45,922 nucleotides of DNA. It comes from Chlorokybus atmophyticus. Taxonomy: Eukaryota > Streptophyta > Chlorokybophyceae > Chlorokybales > Chlorokybaceae. Position 1 is the first letter of the stretch, and the number at the start of each line of letters is the position of its first letter. Below the pieces are notes generated by a model that was not told the origin of the DNA, ran no database searches, and was given only the letters and a program-made list of their open reading frames with translations. The stretch lies in the NCBI GenBank assembly GCA_009103225.1, contig RHPI01000777.1, positions 169,638 to 215,559 on the forward strand, read 5' to 3'. Below, piece after piece: positions 1-10,736 of this stretch. A program made the translations under genes and the position numbers.

Positions 1-989
1 TACATTTTGCTGCATGCATGCTTGCATGACTACCCGGGGGGGGGGGGGGAGGTAGTTGTCAGCCTAGATGTAGTAGTATAGCCCGGAGGTTGAATATATG
101 TGAGAATGTGCGCCTGCTGTATGACGTGTGCTTGGTGACACATGCATGACACGATGCATGAGCAAGCACGCCCCGCATTGTTTGTACACACACAATGGTG
201 TACAACTTGATAAACTGAATTGGTAGTGTGCATGTGGCATATGTATGCGTGTGTCTCACACAGCACTTCACATACCCTATACACATGCACATCTGTATGC
301 TTGTGCACATGCAAAAGACCATGTGCACTCACCGGCAACTGTACATGTGCACATGCAAGAGTCCACATGCACGTTGTTTTAACAAGCATGCAGTGGGTTG
401 CCGTTTGCAGCACTACGTCTGTGTTGCGCGCAGTGGTTGTGGAGGCCCAGCTGCCATCAGAGTTGCTTCAGCGGCTGAAACAGCGCTCTGCAAAAGCAAC
501 TGGCATTGTGCATGTGCCAATGCGCGTGCATGTGTGCGAGCGTGTGCGCTTGCATACATGTGCGTGTACCAATGCAACCCAGAGCTAACCAACTAGCTAG
601 CAGCCAACTTCTGCTGGTGATGTATTGCAGCTCACGTGTGCGACGCTCATTGAAGAGACAGGCGGCAAAGAAAGGCGTTCCCAACACGTATGCCGAGTTG
701 CAGCTCACTTGTTGAGAGCCCCTCGCAACTCCCAGCAAGGTTGCACATGGCAATCTTTGACACATCTCCCTACTATCGCCGGCTCACTCGACTGCCAGCC
801 GGAGGGAAGTGAGGAAGGCCGAAAACTTCACTGGAGATTGTTTTGCGTGTGCTGTTGCCTTCCGTCATAGACAGCGAGCATGAGTTGCTCCGCATAGGTG
901 AGCGCACCCGCCGCTCTGCACCCTCCACATGAGCTTCGCCTGCAAACAACGCATGTGCCTGTGCCTGTGCACTGCAGTCACATGGCATA

Positions 990-990
<1 letters not shown>

Positions 991-1024
<34 letters not shown>
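991..1024. repeat. (GTGC)n microsatellite
   Basis: About eight uninterrupted units of the tetranucleotide GCGT/GTGC. The same motif expands again near 32.1 kb. Confidence 0.9.
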
Positions 1025-1117
1025 TTAACTGTTGTTGGGGCCTAAATGTCTGCATGAACGCGTGTGTACACATGCGCGTGATTGTTGCAGCCATCACAGC
1101 AACAAGTTCATAGTGCC

Positions 1118-1215
1118 ACGACGACAACAACGGCAACAACAACAACAACAATGACAACAACGACGACCACCACCACAAATCAATCACAACCACAACAGCA
1201 ACAAGATCAAAAACA
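1118..1215. repeat. (CAA/ACA)-rich microsatellite
   Basis: Interrupted CAA/ACG/ACC trinucleotide run. The minus-strand frame reads as poly-Val/Leu and is not taken as coding. Confidence 0.75.
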
Positions 1216-1352
1216 ACCACAACAACCACAACCGCAACTGCAAATACCTGATTAGCTGCGGCGTAAACCACGCGTGAGGTGGAGGTGACGGAACCAACAT
1301 TAGCTTGCCCCTGCGCTGCACACAACGCTCTACTGGGCTCAACACACACACC

Positions 1353-1403
1353 TCTCGCGCACGCGCGCGCGCGCGCGCGCGAGAGCGAGCGAGCGAGCGA
1401 GAG

Positions 1404-1456
<53 letters not shown>
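1353..1456. repeat. compound (GC)n-(GA)n microsatellite
   Basis: A GC dinucleotide run passes into GAGC and then a long pure GA run. Arg/Glu/Ser dipeptide frames across it are repeat artefacts. Confidence 0.9.
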
Positions 1457-1458
<2 letters not shown>

Positions 1459-1891
1459 TAGTGCTTACTAAGACCCTATTAGAGCGATAATATGCGCCAC
1501 CTCGCACTTGAACCACCATGACATCAGTTCTGAGGAGGAGAATTGCGAGACAAAGCGTTCAGTCCACTTGCAATGCAATAGGACGATACTGAAAATCACA
1601 AGCAAGTGTCACGCTACTACTACCAACAAGAAACGTTGTATACTAGAGCTGTACACGCAGCATAGATGCTCGCAGTATTGCTCATGATTCCGCACCACTC
1701 CATGATAAATGTGTCGTATACCGCAAGCAAATCATCTGCGATGGTGTTGCCCACCTCAGGACGCTCGAACTCACACGGAAAAGCCGTATCAGTTAGTGTG
1801 GTCCTGCAGCACGTGCTACTCTAGGTTAGTGGCATGCTTACTGAGAGTAATCAAGAATATACCAACGGCATGTTGTGACTCGGGACTAACT

Positions 1892-2565
1892 TTACACTTT
1901 GTACTTCAAAGACTTCATATCTGCTTTGCATGGCTGATCATTGGCCAAGTTGCGCAATGCAGCAGCGGCATTCGCTGTGCCAGCTCGGGCTGCTGCAATC
2001 AGCTGAGGTATTCCTCCGGCCTCACAGATTAAGCGTTTGCTTTCTGTATTATCGCATGCAACATTGCACAGTGCACTTGCAGCCCGGGCCTTTCCATAGT
2101 CAGTGCCTGATTGCAACAGCGCAACCAGCGGGGGTATCCCTCCAGCCTCTCGGATCAAACGTCTGCTTTCTGTATCGGTGCGGGCAACATTGCCCAGTGC
2201 ACATGCAGCCCAGGCCTTGCCATCATCCAAGCCTGATTGCACAAGTGCAACCAGGAGGTATCCCTTCAGCCTCTCGGATCGAGCGCCTGCTTTCTGTATC
2301 AGCGGCTGCAACATTGGCCAGTGCAGCCTGGGCCTTGCCATCGCCAGTGTTTAGTTGCAACAGCTCAACAAATGGGGGTAACCCTCCAGCCCTGCGGACC
2401 AACACCTCTACCTTCAACCGCACCCATGAGGTGTGTTAATGCTCGTGCGGCAGCCGCTTTGCTGCTGGGCGTGCCGCAGCAAAGTATCTCAACCAAGCTT
2501 CTCAGCTCGAGGCGTTGCTTGATACTATTCACCCAGCTAAACATGTTGCTGGCGACTGCACCCAC
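1892..2565 (-). pseudogene. armadillo-repeat protein, frame-broken
   Basis: Minus-strand frames encode about four armadillo repeats of ~41 residues in tandem, each with the signature EAGGIPPLVALLQSG followed by GKA.AA.AL.NVA..D.ESR. Armadillo repeats fold into a helical superhelix that binds partner proteins; the partner cannot be told from sequence. The repeats are split over three frames: the first (2365-2565) must shift near 2420 to reach RRAGGLPPFVELLQ, and a second shift lies near 2265. No splice signals explain either jump, so the copy looks inactivated, or less likely carries sequencing indels. The repeat unit is also visible in the DNA as a ~125-bp periodicity. The 3' end is uncertain; the last frame stops at 1892. 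Confidence 0.7.
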
Positions 2566-2736
2566 ATCCGCACCTTTTACTCAATCGCGTGACATGCTGG
2601 TGCTAGCATCCACCGTCGGCTGTAAAGCAATTCTACGAAGCATGCTTTGCAATAATTAACTGACTTCTCCAGTGCGACTGCTTGTGCCTGCTGTTGCACA
2701 CGTGTCATGCATCCGCATATACATGTTGAATTGCAG

Positions 2737-3600
2737 CTAGCTCGCCACAAGTACCTTGCAATCCGGGGAAAATGCAGCTGTAGGGTGCAGTGGCTCCGCC
2801 ACACGTGGTAACCAAGCCAGGGCTGGGCTATATCGCGCATGCGTGCCGTAACTGTCTGCTTCCAGCAGTTTTAAACTTTCAAGGACCTCTGCCTCTATCG
2901 CGCTTGAAATGTCATTGTATACAGATGAGCCCTTGATTGTCGCTTTGACGTTCAAGACCATTATGTGAACAGCCATGAACGGGAAGCGCTGCGAGTACTC
3001 TCTGCCATGTGCAACGTGTTCAGCTGCAATCCACAACTCCGCTGATACTGGGACGAGCCCGGTGTAGCAGGCCACCCGAGCTGTTATCGTTGCTGTGTGT
3101 GTACTCAAGGTAGAGATCGCAATACTTGCAAATCTTTGTGGAATCTTCGCAGCTACTAATCAACAAATGTGGTTGGTGACATTGGTGCCGACTTGTTCCA
3201 CTGCTTCCCGCACTCTTCCCAGTGCCGCGGTTTGGCGGAGGGCCGCTTCCGTAATCTGCAGAATAATGTCATTGCTGGCGTTACTCAAGGCGTTTCTGAG
3301 CTTCTGGTTGTCTTGTTCTCGTAACGTCTCCCAGCGGTGAGAGTTTGTCCTGATATTCGTGTCAATGACCTTCAGCCCTTCATTGACAAGCGCGATCGCT
3401 TCGCTCCGGCCTTTCACTTGCGCACCTTGTAGAGCCGCACGGCAAGGTTTCCAAAGCCAAGCATGATGTTGGCGGCGCTCATGGCGACGGAGAGCGCCCC
3501 ACCTGTGGCGACGTTGCCGACAACGCCGCACACGGCACCAGCGACGCTGGCTGCCATGTCTTGTCCTGACGCAGCTCCGACGCTGGAAGCACCTATTCCC
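2737..3600 (-). pseudogene. upstream exons with Gly/Ala-rich and helical segments, probably of the armadillo gene
   Basis: Reading leftwards on the minus strand, about 3430-3600 encodes a Gly/Ala/Val-rich stretch (GAVCGVVGNVATGGALSVAM) that could be a membrane or glycine-zipper segment. After a frame change near 3430, 3170-3425 encodes a charged helical segment containing REQDNQKLRNALSNA. A further open segment at 2737-3100 contains AELWIAAEHVAHGREYSQRF. All lie in the same direction as the armadillo repeats about 200 bp further on and are plausibly 5' exons of that gene, but I cannot place every splice site. No family is recognised for the N-terminal part. Confidence 0.4.
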
Positions 3601-4700
3601 CTCCGTCAGGGGCACAACTCCTTGGCTGCGGCAATCAGTGCACAGTCTGAGCATGAGACAGTGACCACAGAGGTGCAAGTGCAATGAAAGGCAGCCAACC
3701 ACATACAGCCAACTTGGCTGCATATGGTGACCACATACAGCCAACCACATACAGCTCGGGGCCCATGCATACAGGCAGTGAGAGGAGCTGCTGCTGACAT
3801 GTTGCTGGGTGTACACAATGCCAATGTGTAGCCTGCCTGCCTGCTTCGAGACAAGACAGCTCATAGTTGGCCATCCCAACACCAGGGGACTCACACCTCT
3901 GGAGCTGACCGCTTGCGCCCGCGCCGTCTGCAGCCTCACACCCGCCGCCCGGTTGGTCCTCCACCTCCACCTCCACCTCCGCCTCGGCCACCAACACACC
4001 TACAGCACACCTCCCAGCTCCTCTGCTGCTACTGCTGTGTGGCCCGGTTTAGCAAAATGCAACTTGCGCAACTTGCATACAGTTTACATACAGCTTGCTT
4101 TAGCTGAACATCACCGACGGTCGGCGCTGAGACTGTCTGCCCCGACCGTCGACGCCAACCACACTGGTTTTCCCGCGTACTGATCATTCAAAGTCAACAA
4201 TCTGCTTGTGCTCATGCTTCACCTCCGCCGCCGCTACTCCAGCTCTGACTCCTGGTCACTGTCCTCCTGCGTGTAGCTGCTTAGGATTGTCTGCTTGTTG
4301 GTCAAGAGGGGAGCTGCGGCGCTGGCGTGCGGACTGAAGGGGCGGTGTGTTTTGAGGTTGCCGGCTGGCACAGCTGGCAACGCAGCAAGCAGGCAGCAGC
4401 GGTTGTGGCTGCTTTCTTCACTGTCTGTGCTTGAGCCAAGGCGAGCGCACTTTACTGGTGCCGTGCATGCTGCCATGTACGAGATGGGCTTATGTTGGTA
4501 TGAGAGTTGTGAACCACAATGTGCGTGCTGCTTTGTAGGGGACACTGCAGCTCTAGTGCTGACGATCGCATTGACGGCATTGCACGCAGCATGTGCAAGC
4601 AGGCAAACGGTCACACAGTTACATCGACGCACACACGAACGGGCACATGCGCACGCGCATACCCACACGCTCGTGCGCAAGCCAGAAAGTTGCCTTGCGC
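3601..4700. other. no supported gene
   Basis: Contains a short ACATACAGCCAACC direct repeat (about 3690-3765) and Pro/Arg-rich shadow frames. A minus-strand Ser/Glu-rich segment near 4240-4440 could be an exon of the armadillo gene, but nothing decides it. Confidence 0.4.
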
Positions 4701-4733
4701 GATGCTGCTGCAAACTGCGATGCTGATTGGTGT

Positions 4734-4793
4734 AGGTTTGTTAAAGAGACGCTCAAAGTCGTGCGTGAAGCGCTGCGCAAGCAGGCATTTAAG
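4734..4793 (+). other. possible isolated exon before a GTGAGT donor
   Basis: A plus-strand segment encodes a helical stretch (RFVKETLKVVREALRKQAFK) and ends exactly at a GTGAGT splice donor at 4794. It may be an early exon of the NHL/BTB gene downstream. No homology is recognised and the partner exon was not found. Confidence 0.25.
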
Positions 4794-4915
4794 GTGAGTA
4801 GTAAGGGGTAGTAGCAGAAGCTGCTGCTGTCGTTGCAGTCTGTTGGCAAGTGGAAGTCTGCACCAAACATACAGCCAAACCTGTGACCCGCTCATGTTTG
4901 ATAGAAACTCTCTGT

Positions 4916-4972
4916 GCAGCGTGCAAACAGTGCTGTTTGCAGCGTGCAAACACAGCACTGTTTGCACGCTGC
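4916..4972. repeat. perfect 21-bp stem inverted repeat (hairpin)
   Basis: Arms 4916-4936 and 4952-4972 are exact reverse complements of 21 bp, separated by 15 nt. A transcript of either strand would fold into a perfect hairpin. It lies in intergenic or intronic DNA before the NHL gene. Confidence 0.85.
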
Positions 4973-5070
4973 AGTCAGCGAACAGAATCACAGACATGCG
5001 AGCAGGTTGGTTGCTTTGTAGGTGGTATGTCTGCTGTCCCAATGCATGCACGCAAAACCAATCGTTTTTC

Positions 5071-5090
5071 ACTTGGCATGCATGCCAAGT
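5071..5090. repeat. perfect 20-bp palindrome
   Basis: ACTTGGCATGCATGCCAAGT is fully self-complementary. It may be a dimeric protein-binding site or a small repeat scar; function unknown. Confidence 0.8.
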
Positions 5091-5441
5091 CAGAAACTAA
5101 TGCTGTGTTCGTTCAGCGCGCAGCACACTACACACATGCAATTTACTTGTTTGCTACATGCTCACACTCATGTGTGGCTTGACAGACCACAGGCGTACTG
5201 CAGGAGATCCAGCAGAAGCGCATCTACTGCATGGCGCCAATTTGTTGAGAATGACGAGGACAACACAATTACTGTGAAGTTCAGCATCAGACAAGAGACA
5301 ACATCGCCATGCAGCAATGATGACATCCACGCAAGAACAGGTCGTCTGAGGGTTGCTCTCCCGCGTGCAGAGTCTGGTTGTTTCTTCAGCTGAGCTGCTA
5401 GCAAAAATTCAACAGCTGGCTGAGGCCTGACACCATCAACA

Positions 5442-7668
5442 ATGCAGGCGGAGTTTGGTGCGGACCTGAACTCGAGGCGAGCTCCGTGGACGGTACAAAC
5501 GATAGCGGGGCGAGAAGAGGAGGCAGGCTTTAAAGACAGCTGGTTGGCGCGAGAGGCGCGCTTTCAAAACCCGGCCGGGTTGGCCATGAACCGGGGGGCA
5601 GATTGTTTATACATTGCAGACACAGGGAACCACCGCGTGCGCAAGCTATGCTTGAACACAGGTACCGTGACCACCATCGCGGGAGCGCGACAAAGGCCAT
5701 AGCGACGGCGACCCCGCCAACAAGCGGGTCTTGTTGAGCGAACCGCGTGTGCTTGCAACAGATGCTCGCGGCTGCTTGTATGTCAACAAAGCAGGCTGGC
5801 AGGTCAGGCGCATACGGCCTTCAGGCCAAGTGAGCACCCTCAACCAGAGGGGTCAGTTCAGCGAGATGGACGGTGCTGATGAGAGCGACAGCGATGACAA
5901 TGATGGTAAACGTGAGATTATGCAACACACATCCACACGATGGTGTGCGACCATGCACACAACCGTCTGCTCATTGGCCATGGGGAGTTGGACGATAGCG
6001 ACTGCGGCATCTGGCAGGTGGATCTGGACATGCATCAAGTTGTGAGCATTGACAAGCCGCCACAAGCAGATGCAAAGAACCGAACTGCAAGTGGCAACTG
6101 TTACATGCCCAAAGCACTGGCATGCTCGCCCACGGGGGTGTTGTTCGTGGGTGGTGACGACAGGCATGCCAACTAGAACAGAGTCTGGAGGCTCGCGCCC
6201 ATGATTGTATCGGCGGGTATGTGCGTCCGGTAAACATAGAATGTGTTGTCGCAATACCACATATTTGATGGCGCGAAGCATTATTGCCTCCCACAAAGCA
6301 TGGTCGTCCTACCGGACTGTTCCCTTCTCATTGCACATGGTATGCAACCTTGTCTGTGATACAGGTGCATACACTGCACATGTGCGGTAGTTGTGTGTCG
6401 GTCGTGTGAGGTTTCAGTGTGGCAAAGTCAGTGGCTTTACTACTAGGTGACAACACCATCTACCACGGCTCACCCAACGGCACTGAGGTTGTGCGATTTG
6501 CGGGCGCGAAACAAAGCCAACGAGGTTGCTAATGAAGGCAGGGGAGTCGACAGCGATGATGAGGATCCGGCCCATGTTGACGGCGTGGGCTTGGCAGGTA
6601 ACCACACGTTAACTGCTTGGGCATTTGCAACATGACAGCATTCTACCGCACCACATCGTGTGCAGTTCATACTGCCAATGTAACAATGGACTGCTCAATC
6701 AGTTCTGGAAGCAGTTCAGCATGCAGTGTAGTACATGGGTGCGCGCACATGCTGCATTGCGTGCAAGCGCGCGCACGTGCATGCGCGTGTGGCTTCCTGC
6801 ATGTATATGCGCGCGTGAGTGTGAGCGAATCGACAACTGACAGCTGCGCCCTTGGCAGCGAGGATCGTGGATTTGCGTCAACGTGCATTGGACGAGAGGC
6901 GCGGTGTAGTATACGCGACAGATGGACACTGCATCAGATGCATTGACTTGCCATCATCGTGCCTGCGCCCGAAGTCCACTTTCATCCGGGACATGCTCGC
7001 CTCGCCAGCGATTGCAGATGCAAATCAGGCACAGCCACTTTTAGCATCCTTGGCTGCACTGTAACAGCTGAATGCTCGGCCTGATCACTAACAACTTCCC
7101 TCATCGTCATGTCAATGACATCATTTTCAAGTAATTGATTTCATGCACGCATGCATCTAGCATCTCGATCCTAGTTGCGTTACACTGGTGTGTTGCAATG
7201 TCACATATATGCAATGCAGGTGCCGGTAGTGCGCTGTATCCTTGTGCAACGGAGCGAGTGCTTTGCTGTGCTTCTAAGGCACGCCGGCGAAGGTTTGATG
7301 GCAATCCAAGAGCAGGTTTCGTATGAGGCATTTGCTGTCCTGCAGTATCTGGCTACAGACCAAATTTTACCCTACATGACAAACGTTGTGGCCTTTGAGC
7401 TGCCCGGTTGACAATGTTGCCGCACTTGGGGGACTTGTGCGAGGACATATTGCTTCGCCGGTTATGCAGCAACGCACAGACAAACACCGCTTTCAATGGC
7501 GTCTTGCCTATGCTTCAGCTGGCCAAAGAGCTGAAGTACACGCGGTTGCAAGCGCACGCGACCGCACATGTTGTGCGGCATTTCCACGACTGGGTTCACT
7601 GGATGGGTGAATGCTTGGACAAAGAGCTGTTGTTGGACATTACGATAGAAGTCGCTGCTGTGATCTAG
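5442..7668 (+). pseudogene. NHL-repeat plus BTB/BACK domain protein, frame-broken
   Basis: Plus-strand exons read in domain order. At 5442-5702, after ATG at 5442, NHL beta-propeller blades (QTIAG, then FQNPAGLAMN, LYIADTGNHRVRKL). After a one-base break near 5688, another blade (LATDARGCLYV) runs to a GTAAAC donor at about 5906. Further blade-like segments follow at 5940-6250 (with an in-frame TAG), 6420-6598 and 6852-7064 (DERRGVVYATDGHCIRCIDL). From 7220, directly after a CAG acceptor, VPVVRCILVQRSECFAVLL matches the BTB/POZ fold, and after another break near 7408 a BACK-like helical region runs to the stop at 7668. NHL/BTB proteins are typically adaptors, with BTB binding cullin-3 in several families. 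Three or more breaks without splice sites suggest a pseudogene; errors in the assembled sequence are the alternative. Confidence 0.6.
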
Positions 7669-9342
7669 GAGGTCCGTGCCATGAATTCGTGTGCAGGTGC
7701 TTAGCTACGTGGCTGATGTATCCAAGCTTGAATGCCTTGTGACACATGCGCATTGTGTGGCAAGTATGCAAATTCAACATCTTCACCACATCTGACACAT
7801 GCAATGACTAGACTTATTGTACACATTTCGACGGTGCATGCGTTTTGCTAACATCTTGGATTTGGCTTAATAGTTACCAAGTGATCGTACAAACAAGCAT
7901 AATCTTTTCATGCAACGTCGTCACTTATCAGGTAGCTTAATCGTGGCATTGCACGCACGCGTGATGTGCTCCATTCAAGTACGCATTGATTAAGTTATAT
8001 TTCATAAAGTTGCATGCAAGATTATTTTGAGCACTTTCAATTGTAATCATAGCAGTTTTCGCGTACAAAGCCACTCTTGACGCAGCGGTATATGCAAATA
8101 CACAAATGTGCATAAAATTAAACAATGCATCATGCAATATGCTAAACACTGCTTGCATTGCATATGAGACCCATTCCCGTGATCTCAATAGGTTGTGTTG
8201 GTTCAAAAGGTTCACGTTGCCATATCCATGCCAGCATCAATATAATTGTTGCTTATCTTCACCCATGATTGCTATACTCTACACACAACAAGCACAACGA
8301 GGTGGATGTATTAACATTATTTCTTGCATCGCTTATGTACAGCCCAGTTTTGCAATCGTTGCGTCGCTCAAGTTGCCTTTTTTAAAGCACAAATACATCA
8401 AGTCGAATCAGCACACTCTCTCTCTCTCTCTCTCGCTCTCTCTCTCTCTCTCGCTCTCGCTCTCTCTCGCTCTCATGCGCACGCTGATTCCATACGACGG
8501 TCGGTGACCCAAAGACTGCCACGCGGCGAACGTGCAAAGGCCCCACGGAAAGGCGCGAGGCACTCGTGACGCGCACCGCAAGTGTGCAGGGGTACGGAGC
8601 ACCCGGGCAGCGCTGGCCCGCGTAACCTTTCTTAGCTTACGCATTCGAACGGCGACGGTAAACGTCCCAAGGTAACGGCAGTTCGAAAACAGCGCAAAGG
8701 ATGCCAGCTGAGTCAGCGATGTTGACCCAGGCCTTAACGGCAACCGGTGAACTCCGAACGGCAGTTCCAACATGATGCCTTTGAGGTGCTGTACTGTGCA
8801 TGTACGACAGTAGCGGCGGCGGCGGTGGCGGCAGCGAGGTTGTCGCGAAGGTGCTTGCAGTGCTTCTCAAGCCCAGCTGGACGCAAGTTGCAGGTGTGCG
8901 CGCCGTAACAGCAGCGCTTCCGCACAGCTTTGCATGTCGTTGAAACGCTGCTGAAGCTGCAATTGTCAGCTTATGGTTTAAGTGTGTTCTTTTGAGAGAC
9001 GGAATTGTCTGCAACCTGCTTTGTCTTGTCTTCTGCATTGATGCGCTTGGCCTGGTGCCATGTCTGCTAGTCGCGCTCACTCGTGCATGCTGGCTGTTGC
9101 TGTACTCATACCCTGAACGGCCAGCTTGCCCCATAATTTATCTTTCGATTGTCACTTGCAGCTTGTGGTATGTCCTCATGGATGCATCAACTCTGCTGTT
9201 ATTTCCGTTATTCGTTGTTGAACAGCAGTCTGCTTTGCGCTGTGTCGGACCTTGCGTGGCATGCATAAAGGGCGAACGCCAACAGTGTGGTGGTACAGAA
9301 TTTCCTGACGACGCTTCTTGACAACTCACCACAGGCGTCAAG
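7669..9342. other. intergenic, no supported gene
   Basis: AT-rich at first, then a CT microsatellite at 8414-8475, then GC-rich sequence. A plus-strand 48-codon frame from about 8800 begins with a Ser-Gly run (GGC repeat) and lacks recognisable homology. Part of this may be promoter or 5' UTR of the zinc-ribbon gene. Confidence 0.4.
8414..8475. repeat. (CT)n microsatellite
   Basis: Interrupted CT/CGCT run of about 60 bp. Ser-Leu and Arg-Glu dipeptide frames over it are artefacts. Confidence 0.9.
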
Positions 9343-10342
9343 ATGCCGATTTGTCCAAACGGACATCACAATCCGGTAAGTCAGCAGGCTCATCTGTGCA
9401 AGCACGCGTTCACACTTGTGCTTGTGTGTGTGCTGCGCAACCACCCACGGTCATTCAGTTTCAGGCCAGTCTCTGCGTCATTGCTAGGGTGTATAGAGAG
9501 AGAGGGGGAGAGTGGAGATGAGAGGGAGAGGGGAACTTTTTTCTCTTGATTTGCACTTTGTGTTCTGTTGTAGTGATTCTTGCTTACGGGTATGCGATAC
9601 CCCTTTGCGCTGCCACTGGACAGGATGGAGCACAGTTCTGCAGTGAGTGTGGAACGCCCGTGACCGCCCCGCAGCAAGCAGGAGGAGAAAGAGGTAGGAG
9701 GCTTCCATGCAATACATTCATGCAAACTGGCCTTGTAGGCATTGTCAGTGGCACTGTGTCTTGCTGCTGGCAGGGTATGGACAGCCTCCGCAGGGGTATC
9801 CGCCACCGCCTGAGGGCTACCCGCCTCCCGGCGGACCCGTGCCTGGATACCCGCCCCCGCCTCCAGGCTACCCTGCTTACGGGCCGCAGGGCTACCCTCC
9901 GCCCCAGGTATGGCACTTGCGTATGACAGAGTGTAAGACTGTTTCTGCATGTTGTGTTTTAGCCAGGTGCTGAGTGTTGTTGCCTGAAAGCAGTGTGTTG
10001 TTCCAATGATTGCCGGCGCTATGCTTTGTGTGTGAGGTGTCTTACTGTCCAGTTGAAGTTTAATGCTGAATTTGCTCTCTAGATGATGCAAGGGCCTCCC
10101 ATTGTGGTTATGCAAGATACGTGCCAACACGATTTCGTCACCAACCCTACTTGCCTGTCAGTGGTAAGTTGCTTTCATGATGATTGTGCACAGCGGTTGC
10201 TCGTATGCGGCGCTGATGACATGCTTGTGCTGCCTTACAGCTGGGATGCATCTTGCTGTTTCCTTTCGGCCTCATCTTCCTGTGCTTGCCCCCACCATGC
10301 ACCGAAACGCGTTGCAACAAATGCGGCCGACAGCTTGTCTAA
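9343..10342 (+). CDS. zinc-ribbon / XYPPX / membrane-anchor protein, BRI3-like C-terminus
   Basis: Five exons join cleanly: 9343-9375, 9624-9693, 9774-9907, 10083-10163 and 10241-10342, each bounded by GT-AG with matching phases, giving 139 residues. Residues 1-25 carry a split zinc ribbon (CPNGHHNP then FCSECGTPV; four Cys plus His). Residues 35-79 are a Pro/Gly/Tyr tail of XYPPX repeats (GYPPPPEGYPPP). The C-terminus has a second cysteine-rich module flanking a hydrophobic segment, residues 107-122 (LGCILLFPFGLIFLCL), and ends in RCNKCGRQLV. This pattern of paired Cys motifs around one hydrophobic hairpin resembles brain protein I3 (BRI3) and related endolysosomal membrane proteins. That family link is by eye and moderate; the exact function is unknown. 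The start is the first ATG and its exon ends at a GTAAGT donor. Confidence 0.8.
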
Positions 10343-10372
10343 TTTTGTGCGCTCAAGGGCAATTATGTGATG

Positions 10373-10378
10373 AATAAA
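10373..10378 (+). promoter_or_regulatory. possible AATAAA polyadenylation signal
   Basis: AATAAA lies about 30 bp after the stop of the zinc-ribbon gene. Many green algae use TGTAA instead, so the assignment is tentative. Confidence 0.35.
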
Positions 10379-10550
10379 GTTTTCTGGTTTGCTTTAGGAC
10401 TACTTCTTCCCGTGAACTACTATTGATTGTGGGTTGTGCATGTTCGATGATTGGTTCGTTTACTCCCTGTGTAGTGTTGCTAGTACTCAACTGTCGTTTA
10501 CTGTGGAAATTGATATCTTTTGCCACTTATATCTTCAACATTAGTGCCGA

Positions 10551-10736
10551 TTGCAACCGACCGTGCCGGTTTTCACGCAATCCGCCGTGATCATTGACTG
10601 AACACGGCCATTGCGTCGAAGTGCCCGTACGCGCCATTCGGGCGCGGACGGCACCGTGCATGCCGACTTTCGCGCTAATCACCGCGATTGATAATCAGCA
10701 ATCGCGGTGGTCAGGACACGGCACGGTCGGTTGCAA
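10551..10736. mobile_element. MITE-like foldback element
   Basis: Perfect 18-bp terminal inverted repeats (TTGCAACCGACCGTGCCG at 10551-10568 and its complement at 10719-10736) bound a 186-bp block with no reading frame. An internal perfect 10-bp stem lies at 10681-10708, and another ACGCAAT/ATTGCGT pair is nested inside. No clear target-site duplication flanks it, so the family is undetermined. Confidence 0.6.

Larger units (their letters stand above)
1..1880. other. low-complexity region, no supported gene
   Basis: Rich in TG/CA dinucleotides, microsatellites and a G homopolymer near position 40. Short stretches look coding-like on the plus strand, for example about 727-897, where a frame with one TGA ends at a possible GTGAGC donor. 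None has a recognisable domain or a consistent exon partner, so no gene is called. Confidence 0.5.

Noticed and set aside
1305-1519. Open frames of Arg/Glu/Ser or Leu/Ser dipeptides
   Set aside because: They are translations of the GC/GA microsatellite.
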